A stretch of 64,000 bases of DNA from Gottfriedia acidiceleris (GCF_004138285.1 NZ_SCFN01000003.1:241039-305038); one strand, 5' to 3'. Counted from the stretch's first letter, positions 7,179-16,230 are shown. The notes: generated from the letters alone by a model not told the origin. A program made the numbers and translations.

Positions 7179-8261
7179 TTAGATTGTAGAAGTATTTTTC
7201 GTTAATGCTGGCTTCAAATGTAAGATTAGTCCTTCATTTTCAGCAGCAGTTCCGATTGTAATTCGAATTCCATTAGGGAATGCACGGATAATGTATCCTT
7301 TTGATTCTAGATCTTTAAAGATTTCTTGACTGTTTTCAAGTGGAACAAATATAAAGTTTGCTTGAGATGGATAGTATTCGATTCCATAACTGTTGAAAAA
7401 CTCTTCGTATTGATCCATGCCTTTTTTATTTTGTTCAACACAGTTTTTAATAAAGACTTGGTCTTCAAGTGCTGCTATTGCTGCTACTTGAGATAGCATT
7501 GAAGTGTTGAATGGTAGTCTAGCAATATTTAATTCTTGAATTAATTTGCTATTTGCGATACCATAACCGATTCGGAATGATGCTAGGCCGTATGCTTTTG
7601 AAAATGTTCTTAAAACGATTAGATTTTCAAATTTATTTAGTAATGAGATTGTATCAGGGAAATCTGATGCTGATACATATTCAACGTAAGCTTCGTCAAC
7701 AACTACAAAAGTATTACTTGGTACTTTTTCTAAAAACTCGACTAATTTGCGGCTTCCAATATATGTACCTGTTGGGTTATTTGGATTACAAATCCAAACA
7801 ATTTTAGTATTCGCATCTACTTGTGCAAGCATAGCATCTAAATCGTGTACACCGTTAACTAAAGGAACAGGTCTTACTTCAGCTCCTTCAATAACTGCGT
7901 GATGAGCATATTGTGAAAAAGTTTGAGATGCTTGTACAATATTATGTTCCTTCGTTAGTAACGCTCGACTAATCATTTGAATAACTTCGTCAGCACCACT
8001 TCCGAATATTAATTGATCTGGCTGTATATTTAAGAAATTTGCTAGTTTATTACTAATTTCTTCTGTCGCTCCATCTGGATAAATCGCAAACTTACTTACT
8101 ACATTACGTAGTTCTTCAAAAACTTTAGGAGAACATCCGAATGGATTTTCATTTGATGCAAGTTTTACTACTTTGTCTAGACCATATTCACGCATGACTA
8201 CTTCACTTGGTTTTCCTGGTGTGTATGCTTGAAGAGTCAAAATTTGTGGTTTCACGTACAT
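7179..8261 (-). CDS. hisC: Histidinol-phosphate / aromatic aminotransferase
   Basis: A 360-residue PLP-dependent fold-type I aminotransferase of the HisC family. Landmarks are NENPFGCSP (residues 38-45), NPNNPTGT (159-166), DEAYVEY (189-195) and the PLP lysine K222 in RTFSKAYGLASFRIGYG. Length and start (AAGGAG before ATG 8261) are normal. HisC-type enzymes transaminate histidinol phosphate, and several also use tyrosine and phenylalanine. No other his gene is nearby, while the tyrosine-degradation operon lies immediately upstream on the same strand. Supplying 4-hydroxyphenylpyruvate is therefore an attractive role, but this is inference. Confidence 0.9.
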   Translation of the reverse strand: MYVKPQILTLQAYTPGKPSEVVMREYGLDKVVKLASNENPFGCSPKVFEELRNVVSKFAIYPDGATEEISNKLANFLNIQPDQLIFGSGADEVIQMISRALLTKEHNIVQASQTFSQYAHHAVIEGAEVRPVPLVNGVHDLDAMLAQVDANTKIVWICNPNNPTGTYIGSRKLVEFLEKVPSNTFVVVDEAYVEYVSASDFPDTISLLNKFENLIVLRTFSKAYGLASFRIGYGIANSKLIQELNIARLPFNTSMLSQVAAIAALEDQVFIKNCVEQNKKGMDQYEEFFNSYGIEYYPSQANFIFVPLENSQEIFKDLESKGYIIRAFPNGIRITIGTAAENEGLILHLKPALTKNTSTI

Positions 8262-8414
8262 GCTAATTTCTCCTTTTATTCAAAGTTTTGTATAATGTTG
8301 TCAGTTTATCATATTATTAAGCTGTTAATCTAGTACTATTTTCAAGAATATTTCAAATTATCTAGTTCCATATTGCCTGCGTTATCTTGAAAATAGCTTG
8401 TTTCAAATTCAAAT

Positions 8415-8444
8415 AAAAAGTAGAATCAAAAGACTCTACTTTTC
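8415..8444 (-). terminator. Terminator of the homogentisate operon
   Basis: A short stem (AAAAGTAGA ... TCTACTTTT) overlaps the hmgA stop codon and is followed by a U-rich run on the minus strand. It separates hmgA from the hisC-family gene. Confidence 0.7.
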
Positions 8445-9587
8445 AATCCAACTACCCATATAAGCTGGATCTTCATATTGATGTGCTTCTTTTACTACGT
8501 AAAGTGGTCTAAATGTATCTATCATAACTGCTAGTTCTAATGTTTCTTTCTTTCCAATACTACCTTCAGTTTTACCTGGATGTGGTCCATGTGGAATACC
8601 TGATGGATGTAAAGTAATAGATTCTTGTTCGATTCCTTTTCTACTCATAAAGTTTCCTTCTACGTAGTAAAGGACTTCATCACTGTTTACATTACTGTGT
8701 ACATATGGTGCTGGAATTGCTTCTGGATGGTAATCATACATCCTTGGAACAAATGAGCACACTACAAAATTATGACCTTCGAATGTTTGATGTACTGGTG
8801 GTGGCTGATGAATTCTTCCTGTAATCGGTTCGAAATCTTCAATATTAAATGCCCATGGATATAAATACCCATCCCAACCTACTACATCAAATGGATGATG
8901 TGTTAAGACATGTTTGTAAAGGTTCCCTCTTGCTCTAGTTAGAACAGTAAATTCACCTTTTTCATCATAAGTCTCTAGCGTTTCTGGTCCTCTAAAATCA
9001 CGTTCGCAAAATGGGCTATGCTCAAGCATTTGGCCATATTCATTTCGATAACGTCTTGGCGTTGTTAATTGACTATTAGACTCAACAATTAAAAACTTCG
9101 TATCATCATTTGGAACTACTTTGTAAATTGTTCCAATAGGGATCATGATATAATCCCCTTTACGGTAAGTAATTGTTCCAAACATTGTTTGGATTTCACC
9201 TGAACCGTAATGAACGAAGAACATTTCATCTCCTTCACCATTTCGATAAAAATGCTTGCTTTCTTCTGTTACGTTTGCAACTGCAATTAACAGATCAGAG
9301 TTACCTAAAACGTATACTCTTCCTTCTAAAACATCTCCTGTACGCTCTAAATTGTTTGTACGAATATGGCGGTGTTGTAAAGATGTCTGTTCTTCAAATT
9401 CGATCTGAAGTGATTTATAAAATGATGTCTCACTAACTGATGTAGGCATATTGTTATGATATAAAATTGATTGAGTACCTGAAAATCCTTTTGTACCCAT
9501 TACCTGCTCTCTATATAATGATCCATCTTCTTTTCGAAATTGAATATGTCTTTTCTTTGGAATCTTACCTAGACTACGATAATACAC
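8436..9587 (-). CDS. hmgA: Homogentisate 1,2-dioxygenase
   Basis: A 383-residue cupin-fold, non-haem iron dioxygenase that opens the ring of homogentisate to maleylacetoacetate in tyrosine catabolism. Family signatures are WDGYLYPWAFNIEDFEPITG (238-257), QPPPVHQTFEG, YVHSNVNSDEVLYYVEG (295-311, with the predicted Fe ligands His297 and the nearby acidic pair 303-304) and HPSGIPHGPHPG (327-338, His333). It is shorter than the eukaryotic enzyme, as in other Bacillus homologues. The start is GTG at 9587 with GAGGGG upstream, overlapping the end of the preceding gene's signals. It is the last gene of a four-gene operon. Confidence 0.93.
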   Translation of the reverse strand: MYYRSLGKIPKKRHIQFRKEDGSLYREQVMGTKGFSGTQSILYHNNMPTSVSETSFYKSLQIEFEEQTSLQHRHIRTNNLERTGDVLEGRVYVLGNSDLLIAVANVTEESKHFYRNGEGDEMFFVHYGSGEIQTMFGTITYRKGDYIMIPIGTIYKVVPNDDTKFLIVESNSQLTTPRRYRNEYGQMLEHSPFCERDFRGPETLETYDEKGEFTVLTRARGNLYKHVLTHHPFDVVGWDGYLYPWAFNIEDFEPITGRIHQPPPVHQTFEGHNFVVCSFVPRMYDYHPEAIPAPYVHSNVNSDEVLYYVEGNFMSRKGIEQESITLHPSGIPHGPHPGKTEGSIGKKETLELAVMIDTFRPLYVVKEAHQYEDPAYMGSWIEK

Positions 9588-9597
9588 ACGCTTCCCC

Positions 9598-10494
9598 TCA
9601 CTTTCTAACAGTATTTCGTAATGTACCTAAACCTGTAATGCTTAACTCAACGACGTCCCCATCTTCTAACCAGCGATGTTTTTCTTCACCAAGTTCTAAA
9701 ATACAACCTGTTCCAACAGTTCCAGAGCCAATCACATCACCTGGATATAGTGTTACGTTTTTTGAAGCATGAGAAATTAATTCTGGAACGGAATAAAAAA
9801 TTGAAGAAAAGTTGCCACTAGAAATGACTTTTCCATTAACTGCAGCTGTCATCTTCAAATCATAGCTTTTACCTGATCTAAATTTCTCAATTTCATCTTT
9901 TGTTACAATGCAAGGTCCTAAAGAAGTAGCAAAATCCTTACCTTTTGATGGACCTAAGCCAACCTTTACTTCATGTGCTTGAATATCTCTAGCACTCCAG
10001 TCATTTAAAATTGTATAGCCAAGAATATAATCATCGGCTTCTTCAACTGGGATATCTTTACCTTCTTTACCGATAATACAAGCGATTTCTAATTCAAAAT
10101 CCATCTTTTTGCAATTAGTTGGAATGCTTACATGATCTTCAGGTCCAATAACCGCTCGATGATTCGTAAAATAGAAAACTGGTACGTCATACCACTCAGG
10201 TATCATCTCTAGACCTCTTCTGCCGCGAGCAGTTTTCACATGCTCCTCAAATGCATAAAAGTCACGGATACTTTGTGGTTTTGGTAATGGTGCTCGCAAT
10301 TGAACAGAAGAAAGCGGTATACCTTCTCCTGTTATTTCTGCTATTTCATTTTTATATAAATCATAGTTTTCTAGAATCGTTAGTAAATCTGCTGGAATTC
10401 GGCCATTACTAGCTTTATAAAGATCGATTACTTGATCTTCAACTAATAAACCTGCACGCTCATTACCATCATATTGAAAAGTTATAAATTTCAT
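9598..10494 (-). CDS. Fumarylacetoacetate hydrolase family protein
   Basis: A 298-residue FAH-family hydrolase. MKFITFQYDGNERAGLLVED starts the N-terminal domain. The metal-binding E-x-E lies in DFELEIACIIGKEG, followed by GYTILNDWSARDIQAHE and the C-terminal PGDVIGSGTVGTG. I chose ATG 10494 because AAAGGTGAAGG precedes it; a longer frame to 10569 would run into the upstream gene. It should cleave fumarylacetoacetate (or maleylacetoacetate) into acetoacetate and a C4 diacid. The stop is 10 bases before the hmgA start. No maleylacetoacetate isomerase gene is present beside it. Confidence 0.92.
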   Translation of the reverse strand: MKFITFQYDGNERAGLLVEDQVIDLYKASNGRIPADLLTILENYDLYKNEIAEITGEGIPLSSVQLRAPLPKPQSIRDFYAFEEHVKTARGRRGLEMIPEWYDVPVFYFTNHRAVIGPEDHVSIPTNCKKMDFELEIACIIGKEGKDIPVEEADDYILGYTILNDWSARDIQAHEVKVGLGPSKGKDFATSLGPCIVTKDEIEKFRSGKSYDLKMTAAVNGKVISSGNFSSIFYSVPELISHASKNVTLYPGDVIGSGTVGTGCILELGEEKHRWLEDGDVVELSITGLGTLRNTVRK

Positions 10495-10498
10495 ACCT

Positions 10499-11110
10499 TC
10501 ACCTTTTTCTTTCAATTGCAAAAGTATCAGAAATAGCACGTGTATAAGAATGTCCAGCAAGGCGACCAACAGGATTTAGCTTTTCAGTATTGATTTTGCC
10601 ATCTGCATATAATTCATCATTAATATGAACATTAACGACTTTACCAATTACTAAACTTCCAGCACCTTTGTTTTCGCCAAAATGTAGTAGCTCATGAAGC
10701 TCACATTCTAGTCCTACTAAACTTTCTTTTACTCGAGGAACTTGCACAGTTGTCCCATCCACTTTAGTAAGACCAACTTGTTCAAATTCATCTACTCCAT
10801 ACGGAAAATCTGCAGCAGCATTATTAACTTGTTCGCAAATTTCTTCACTTACAATATTAATAATGAATCGTTTCGTCAGTTCAATATTTTTTAATGTGTC
10901 TTTTTTCTCGCCGTCTGTACCTCTAATCATTGGTGCAAAGCACACTAACATCGGGTCAGCACATATCGCTGTAAAGAAACTAAAAGGTGCAACATTCGCT
11001 ACACCTTCTGAGTTTACAGTTGAAACAAATGCAATCGGACGAGGCAACACTGAACCAATTAACAGCTTATAAGCATCTTGCCATGGTAAAGTATCTGGTC
11101 TAATTTCCAT
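10499..11110 (-). CDS. Flavin reductase family (FMN-binding split-barrel) protein
   Basis: A 203-residue split-barrel flavin-binding protein: RPIAFVSTVNSEGVANVAPF (residues 25-44), SFFTAICADPMLVCFAP, then the RFIINIVSEE stretch, and the KLNPVGRLAGHSYTR ending typical of the flavoredoxin / flavin reductase domain. It lies between hppD (12 bases before its start) and the FAH gene (4 bases after its stop), so it is an operon member. Its exact step is not established. It might supply reduced flavin or act on a pathway intermediate. Confidence 0.88.
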   Translation of the reverse strand: MEIRPDTLPWQDAYKLLIGSVLPRPIAFVSTVNSEGVANVAPFSFFTAICADPMLVCFAPMIRGTDGEKKDTLKNIELTKRFIINIVSEEICEQVNNAAADFPYGVDEFEQVGLTKVDGTTVQVPRVKESLVGLECELHELLHFGENKGAGSLVIGKVVNVHINDELYADGKINTEKLNPVGRLAGHSYTRAISDTFAIERKR

Positions 11111-11122
11111 TGTTACAACTCC

Positions 11123-12238
11123 TTATAGATTTCCTCGAAGTTCTTGCTCACGCTCGATTGATTCGAATAATGCTTTAAAGTTACCATCACCGAATCCTCT
11201 AGCACCTTTACGTTGAATAATTTCAATAAATAATGTTGGACGGTCAACGATTGGACGAGTGAAGATTTGTAATAAATACCCTTCATCATCACGGTCAACT
11301 AAAATCTTTAATTCTCTTAATTTCTCAATATCTTCATCAATTTTTCCAACGCGCTCTGTTAACATATCATAATACGTATCTGGTGTTTTTAAGAATTCCA
11401 CACCTAAAGCTCTAAGCTTAGTAACTGTATCAACAATATCTTCAGTTAATAACGCAATATGTTGTACACCTGGTCCATTGTTATAGTCTAAGTACTCTTG
11501 AATTTGTGATTTCTTTTTACCTTCAGCTGGTTCGTTAATTGGGAATTTAATTCTGCTTCCATTTGTCATAACTTTTGACATTAATGCAGAATACTCAGTA
11601 CTAATATCGTCATCATCAAAATGAATCATTGATTGGAATCCCATTACATTTTCATAATAAGAAACCCATTCTTCCATTCTTTCAACGTTACCAACTACGT
11701 GGTCTAATGCGATTAATCCTGTTTCATTTACTGGAATTGTGAAAGCACGATCTTTATATCCAGGTAAGAAAGGACCATTGTAGTCGCCTTTTTCGATTAA
11801 TGTGTGAATTGTATCACCATAAGTTCCGATTACAGCTTTTTTAACTGTTCCGTATTCATCGCTAACTTCAGTTGGAGGTAAAATTTTAATCGCTCCACGA
11901 CTTACTGCGCCTTGATAAGCTGTTTCAATATCGTCAACTAATAAAGCGATATCTTTAACACCATCGCCATGTTTTTTAATAAAATCAGCAATTTTAGAAT
12001 CTTCTTTTAAAGTTCCAGTAATAACTAGACGAATCGTACCATTTTTTAATACGTAAGAAACTTTATCACGTACTTTTGTTTCTAAACCAGAGTATGCTAC
12101 TGGAGTAAATCCAAAAGTGTTTGCGAAGAAATAAGCTGTTTGTTTCGCGTTACCTACATATAGTTCTAAATGATGTACATCTTGTACTGGAAAAACATCA
12201 TAGCTAGTATTTGTTTGTTTTAATTCATCTTGTTTCAT
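11123..12238 (-). CDS. hppD: 4-hydroxyphenylpyruvate dioxygenase
   Basis: A 371-residue tandem vicinal-oxygen-chelate protein that converts 4-hydroxyphenylpyruvate to homogentisate. The Fe(II) triad is visible: H180 in LDHVVGNV, H260 in GVQHIALLTEDI, and E339 in FIEIIQRKGARGFG. The C-terminal GFGDGNFKALFESIE matches the lid helix of the family. ATG 12238 has an AGGGGGAA ribosome binding site. It is the first gene of the operon hppD-flavin reductase-FAH-hmgA, and a cre-type site lies in its leader. Confidence 0.95.
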   Translation of the reverse strand: MKQDELKQTNTSYDVFPVQDVHHLELYVGNAKQTAYFFANTFGFTPVAYSGLETKVRDKVSYVLKNGTIRLVITGTLKEDSKIADFIKKHGDGVKDIALLVDDIETAYQGAVSRGAIKILPPTEVSDEYGTVKKAVIGTYGDTIHTLIEKGDYNGPFLPGYKDRAFTIPVNETGLIALDHVVGNVERMEEWVSYYENVMGFQSMIHFDDDDISTEYSALMSKVMTNGSRIKFPINEPAEGKKKSQIQEYLDYNNGPGVQHIALLTEDIVDTVTKLRALGVEFLKTPDTYYDMLTERVGKIDEDIEKLRELKILVDRDDEGYLLQIFTRPIVDRPTLFIEIIQRKGARGFGDGNFKALFESIEREQELRGNL

Positions 12239-12571
12239 TTTAATTTCCCCCTATAAATTACGATTTTTGTAAAGAAAAGAAAAAACTATGTAAGAGCGCT
12301 AAGTAAACGCTTACAAAACAAATAAACCGCATAAAAAAAATTCTTAACAGGATGATAATTCGCCAAGAATACCATTTAGAAATATATGGGAATTTCCCTA
12401 ACGAACACACAACCTTTACTACTATATTAATGTAATTATCGTTTTATGAATCGATTTTACATTTATATAGTAGTCTCTAAGATAAATATTTCTACACTTC
12501 TTTTTAAATTCCTTCAAAAAATTTTCAATTAAATAAATTTTTTGTCGTTTCTTAATTTTATAACGATAGTA
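12239..12571. other. Leader and promoter region of the tyrosine operon
   Basis: No gene is visible. The stretch holds the cre-like site at 12302-12315 and a short palindrome GGGAATTTCCC at 12388-12398 that could be an operator. No clear sigma-A promoter stands out. Confidence 0.5.
12302..12315 (-). promoter_or_regulatory. cre site (CcpA catabolite repression)
   Basis: Read on the minus strand, TGTAAGCGTTTACT matches every position of the Bacillus cre consensus TGWAARCGYTWNCW. It lies 64-77 bases upstream of the hppD ATG, where CcpA binding would repress tyrosine degradation in sugar-rich conditions. Confidence 0.75.
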
Positions 12572-12892
12572 TTAATTCGTTTTGCTTTTCTTTATATGAT
12601 TACCGCCCCATGTACATAAGAGATCCAAAATCGGTTTCATAGATTTACCGTATTCATTTAATTCATATTCCACTTTAGGTGGAATTTGATCATAAGCAAT
12701 ACGATTAATTAGTCCATCCGCTTCTAACTCTCTTAATTGCTGTGTTAACATTTTTTGAGTTATTTTAGGCATCAGTTTTCTAAGCTCATTCGTTCTTTTT
12801 TTACCAGTTTCTAAATGGCAAAGTATAATACATTTCCACTTACCACCTATTACCTCAATCGCTGCTTCAATCGGCATATTATATTCTTTCAT
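12572..12892 (-). CDS. HxlR-family transcriptional regulator
   Basis: A 106-residue winged-helix protein with the HxlR signature: PIEAAIEVIGGKWKCIILCH (residues 7-26), TNELRKLMPKITQKMLTQQL and the wing LINRIAYDQIPPKVEYELNE. GGAGG lies 7 bases before ATG 12892. It is transcribed away from a flavodoxin-fold reductase gene starting at 13230. This divergent arrangement is common for HxlR repressors and their redox or electrophile-responsive targets. The regulatory link is inferred from position. Confidence 0.9.
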   Translation of the reverse strand: MKEYNMPIEAAIEVIGGKWKCIILCHLETGKKRTNELRKLMPKITQKMLTQQLRELEADGLINRIAYDQIPPKVEYELNEYGKSMKPILDLLCTWGGNHIKKSKTN

Positions 12893-13229
12893 AAATCCTC
12901 CATCATTGCTAATTACTATTTAATTAAAGTTAAAGTTATTTTACTCAACTTTTTTAGTACAAATGAAAACTTCAAAATCACCATATTTTGTGGAAATTAT
13001 AACTATTGTCCTATCAATGATTTTGCAGTCTACAGTAAAGGTTCATAAAATATAGCATACAAATAATTTATAGTTCAAATATTTATCAGTTATAAAAAAT
13101 CCTAACATAGTTATATAGACTCAGTTTATCCAAGAAGTTTTATAGGCACTTTTTAGTACGTACTTTATTTTAAGATCGTTATCATTCATAATTACAATCA
13201 TAATTTATTTAAAAAGGAGTGGAAACAAT

Positions 13230-13766
13230 ATGTTTATCATTCATGGTAGTTCAAGGGAAAACGGAAATACAGAGCAGCTTACAAATCTCATTACAAAAGA
13301 TGTTGCCAAGACGGAAGTACAATTACGTCATAAAAATATTAAGGCTATTAACGACCAAAGACACGAGCCAAATGGCTTCCAACCAATTGATGATGATTAC
13401 GAGGAAATTGTTAAAGAAATGCTAGAGCATGATACGATTATTTTTTCAACACCTTTATATTGGTATGGTATGAGTGGATACATGAAAAACTTTATTGATC
13501 GTTGGTCTCAAAGTCTTCGTAATAAAGATCTACAATTCGCTGAAAAAATTAAAAACAAAAAAATGTATGTCGTAATTGTTGGTGGCGATCAGCCTAAAAT
13601 TAAAGCACTACCATTAATTTTACAATTTAAACATATTTTCGAATTTGTTGGAGCAACACTTGAAGGATATATTATTGGAACAGGAAATTCACCTGGTGCA
13701 ATATTGGAAGATCAATTAGCCATTCAACAAGCGGAATTGCTAAACACAACACTAAAAAATAAGTAA
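13230..13766 (+). CDS. NAD(P)H-dependent oxidoreductase, flavodoxin-like fold
   Basis: A 178-residue protein with the NADPH-dependent FMN reductase / flavodoxin-like fold: MFIIHGSSRENGNTEQL binds the FMN phosphate, and FSTPLYWYGMSGYMKNFIDR (residues 75-94) is the family signature. AAAAGGAGTGG lies upstream of ATG 13230. It is likely a quinone or electrophile reductase. It is divergent from an HxlR regulator and 21 bases upstream of an iron alcohol dehydrogenase gene, with which it probably forms an operon. Confidence 0.88.
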   Translation: MFIIHGSSRENGNTEQLTNLITKDVAKTEVQLRHKNIKAINDQRHEPNGFQPIDDDYEEIVKEMLEHDTIIFSTPLYWYGMSGYMKNFIDRWSQSLRNKDLQFAEKIKNKKMYVVIVGGDQPKIKALPLILQFKHIFEFVGATLEGYIIGTGNSPGAILEDQLAIQQAELLNTTLKNK

Positions 13767-13787
13767 GTAACTAGAAGGAGCAAGACC

Positions 13788-14945
13788 TTGATTCCATTTT
13801 TACAACATAACCCAACTAAATTATGGTTTGGGAAAAATCAAATTGAACAATTAGCAAATGAAGTACAAGAATATAATCGTATACTTGTCGTTTATGGTGG
13901 CGGTAGTATTAAAAAAAATGGCGTATATGATGACGTAATGAACCAACTAAGTGGTAAAACGATTTTTGAACTTTCTGGAGTTGAACCAAACCCGAGACTA
14001 ACAACGGTGCAAAAAGGTATTCAAATCTGTAGAGATAAAAAAATTGATTTTATTTTAGCAGTAGGCGGCGGCAGCGTAATCGACTGTGTTAAAGCTATTG
14101 CAATTGGCATTCCATTCGAAGGAGATGTGTGGGATCTTATTACTAGAAAATCCCAACCAACGAGTGCAACTCCTTTTGGTACTGTTTTAACTTTAGCTGC
14201 AACCGGTTCAGAAATGAACTGCACATCAGTCATATCTAATATGGAAATGAATGAAAAGAGAGGATGGAGTAATCCATTCGTTTTTCCTAAATTTTCAATT
14301 TTAGACCCTTCTTATACATTCTCGGTACCAATAGATCAAACAATCTATGGAATTGTCGACATTATGTCACATGCATTAGAGCAATATTTCCACCGTGTTA
14401 GTAATACACCTATGATTGATCGCTTTATCGAAAGTTTATTAATTACTGTAATCGAAGCTGGTGGAAAGCTTGTTAAGGATTTAGAAAACTATGATTTACG
14501 TGAAACAATTATGTACGCTAGTACGACAGCCTTTAATGATACGTTATTAAACGGTACAGATGGTGGCGACTGGGCATCACATCAAATTGAACATGCAGTA
14601 TCTGCGATTTACGATATTCCACACGGCGGTGGATTAGCAATCATATTCCCTAACTGGTTAAGTCACTGCTTAGACTATGATCCAAGCAGAATTAAAATGC
14701 TAGCAACGAATGTTTTTGGAATTTCTGAAGAAGGAAAAACAACAAAGCAAGTTGCAGAAGAAGGGATCCAGGCACTAAGAAGTTTTTGGAACTCAATCGG
14801 TGCACCGAACCGTTTAGCAGATTATCAAATTGATGACTCACGTATAGACGAATTAGTAGAAAAATCCTTCGTAAAACCAGTAGTTGGTGGTTACAAAATT
14901 TTAGATAAGGAAAGTGCAAGAGATATTTTAGTACGCTCTCTTTAA
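13788..14945 (+). CDS. Iron-containing alcohol dehydrogenase
   Basis: A 385-residue group III alcohol dehydrogenase resembling the BdhA/YugJ type. The cofactor motifs are VYGGGSIKKNG (36-46) and AVGGGSVIDC (91-100). Predicted metal ligands are D191, H195, H265 and H279, with H269 near the active site (DWASHQIEHAVSAIYDIPHG). TTG 13788 is the start, preceded by AGAAGGAG; no ATG occurs at the expected N-terminus. It probably reduces aldehydes with NAD(P)H. Together with the upstream reductase and the HxlR gene it suggests an aldehyde or electrophile response. Confidence 0.9.
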   Translation: MIPFLQHNPTKLWFGKNQIEQLANEVQEYNRILVVYGGGSIKKNGVYDDVMNQLSGKTIFELSGVEPNPRLTTVQKGIQICRDKKIDFILAVGGGSVIDCVKAIAIGIPFEGDVWDLITRKSQPTSATPFGTVLTLAATGSEMNCTSVISNMEMNEKRGWSNPFVFPKFSILDPSYTFSVPIDQTIYGIVDIMSHALEQYFHRVSNTPMIDRFIESLLITVIEAGGKLVKDLENYDLRETIMYASTTAFNDTLLNGTDGGDWASHQIEHAVSAIYDIPHGGGLAIIFPNWLSHCLDYDPSRIKMLATNVFGISEEGKTTKQVAEEGIQALRSFWNSIGAPNRLADYQIDDSRIDELVEKSFVKPVVGGYKILDKESARDILVRSL

Positions 14946-14950
14946 TGATG

Positions 14951-14981
14951 AAAAGAACCTTGCATTAAGCGAGGTTCTTTT
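14951..14981 (+). terminator. Terminator of the alcohol dehydrogenase operon
   Basis: The stem AAAGAACCT ... AGGTTCTTT is followed by TTTATTC, five bases after the stop codon. Confidence 0.85.
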
Positions 14982-15011
14982 ATTCTAGTAGCAGTATTTA
15001 TTAATCAAAAA

Positions 15012-15040
15012 CAAAAAAAAGAACCCATTAAAAGGTTCTC
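15012..15040 (-). terminator. Terminator of the PfkB kinase gene
   Basis: The stem AGAACC/GGTTCT lies next to the minus-strand stop at 15043. On the minus strand it is followed by eight T residues. Confidence 0.75.
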
Positions 15041-15042
15041 AA

Positions 15043-15996
15043 CTAAAATTGCATTTCTACCCAATTAAGTTCATTAATGTGATGATCTACAACGTTACAA
15101 CACATATTCGGGTTAATTGTATCGACATGTGAAATTGTAATAGAAGACATTGAAACAGAATATTTAACTGTATCAACAATGCTCATATTATTCATATAGC
15201 CAAATCCAATCCCAGCAACTAAAGCATCTCCCGCTCCTGTTACATTAACGACTGAAACACCATCTGCTTGGATAATACCTTCTTCTATTCCATCATTATA
15301 ATAAATTCCTTCTGCATCTAAACTAATGAAAACATTTGTTACGCCTAATTCTTTAAAATATCTGCCAGCTTTTCGTACATCTTCAACAGAAGTAATTTTA
15401 AATCCACATAGTACTTCAGCTTCATGTCGATTTGGTTTAATCGTATGAAAATATTGAATATAATCTCTTATTTTTGAAGCTTTTGAAGCAGAAACTGGAT
15501 CTAAAATAAATTTTGTTTCATTATGGAAATTTGTTAATAAATAAGCTAAAATACTTGGATTATCCGCGTCAACCACCATATATTCAGCATTTCGAATAAC
15601 TTCTGCTTTGGAGTCTATAAACTCCTTTGTAAAATTGTTTGTGATATCTAAATCTACTACTGCAGAGACCATTTCTCCGCTTTCATTTAAAATGGCTAAA
15701 TATGTTGGAGTAGATTCACCTTTAATAATTAACGTGTCTTCCATATCTATGTTCATATTTTTTGCGTGATTTAACATGTTGATTCCATTGATATCATCAC
15801 CAATGACAGAAATAAACTTTGTATTTAAGTTGATCTTTGCCATATTTTCTGCAATATTACGGCAAACACCACCAAACGATACTTTTACACTGCCTGGATT
15901 TGAATCATATGGACGATAATTTTTTTTCGTAAATCCGATAATATCACATATAGAAACACCAAATACTAAAATATATGGATTAGAAGGAATTGTCAT
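15043..15996 (-). CDS. psuK: PfkB-family sugar kinase, pseudouridine-kinase-like
   Basis: A 317-residue ribokinase-fold protein. The N-terminal signature SFGGVCRNIAENMAKI (residues 40-55) is close to that of pseudouridine kinases. The catalytic GAGD motif is in VNVTGAGDALVAGIGFGYMN, where the Asp is the base. KPNRHEAEVLCG is the conserved nucleotide-domain motif. It should phosphorylate pseudouridine or a similar nucleoside at O5'. The usual partner PsuG (pseudouridine-5'-phosphate glycosidase) is not adjacent, so the substrate is less certain. It is divergent from queT. Confidence 0.75.
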   Translation of the reverse strand: MTIPSNPYILVFGVSICDIIGFTKKNYRPYDSNPGSVKVSFGGVCRNIAENMAKINLNTKFISVIGDDINGINMLNHAKNMNIDMEDTLIIKGESTPTYLAILNESGEMVSAVVDLDITNNFTKEFIDSKAEVIRNAEYMVVDADNPSILAYLLTNFHNETKFILDPVSASKASKIRDYIQYFHTIKPNRHEAEVLCGFKITSVEDVRKAGRYFKELGVTNVFISLDAEGIYYNDGIEEGIIQADGVSVVNVTGAGDALVAGIGFGYMNNMSIVDTVKYSVSMSSITISHVDTINPNMCCNVVDHHINELNWVEMQF

Positions 15997-16125
15997 TTTG
16001 TCAGTCCTTTCACTTTAAACTGAAAGAAAAATAAATTGTTTCGATTCACTAATTATACCAGTATAATATATTTTTAATAAAGTATTTTTTTGAACTTATT
16101 TTCATAATTAATTTCTTTATTATTA

Positions 16126-16152
16126 TTGACTAAAAATATTTTTAAGTATAAT
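16126..16152 (+). promoter_or_regulatory. Predicted sigma-A promoter of queT
   Basis: TTGACT at 16126-16131 and TATAAT at 16147-16152 are separated by 15 bases, slightly short. The expected start is about 30 bases before the preQ1 riboswitch. Confidence 0.55.
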
Positions 16153-16185
16153 ATTTATTCTTACGTTTAAAAAATATATTTTTTA

Positions 16186-16223
16186 CGTGGTTCGAAAACC
16201 TCCCACGAAAAAAAACTAAGGAG
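16186..16223 (+). promoter_or_regulatory. preQ1-I riboswitch
   Basis: The stem CGTGG (16186-16190)/CCACG (16203-16207) encloses the loop TTCGAAAACCTC. It is followed by an A-rich tail (AAAAAAAACTAAGGAG) that carries the Shine-Dalgarno sequence. This is the compact preQ1 class I layout, whose tail folds into the stem groove as an H-type pseudoknot. Ligand binding would hide AAGGAG and repress translation of queT, seven bases downstream. The downstream gene being a queuosine-precursor transporter supports the call. Confidence 0.85.
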
Positions 16224-16230
16224 AAACAAA

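Noticed and set aside
10497..10569. Extended N-terminus of the FAH-family gene
   Set aside because: The extra 25 residues overlap the end of the flavin reductase gene and read as its shifted frame. The ATG at 10494 has a good ribosome binding site and the family N-terminus.
12388..12398. GGGAATTTCCC palindrome upstream of hppD
   Set aside because: It is a short 11-base dyad without a known regulator or second copy. Recorded in the region note only.
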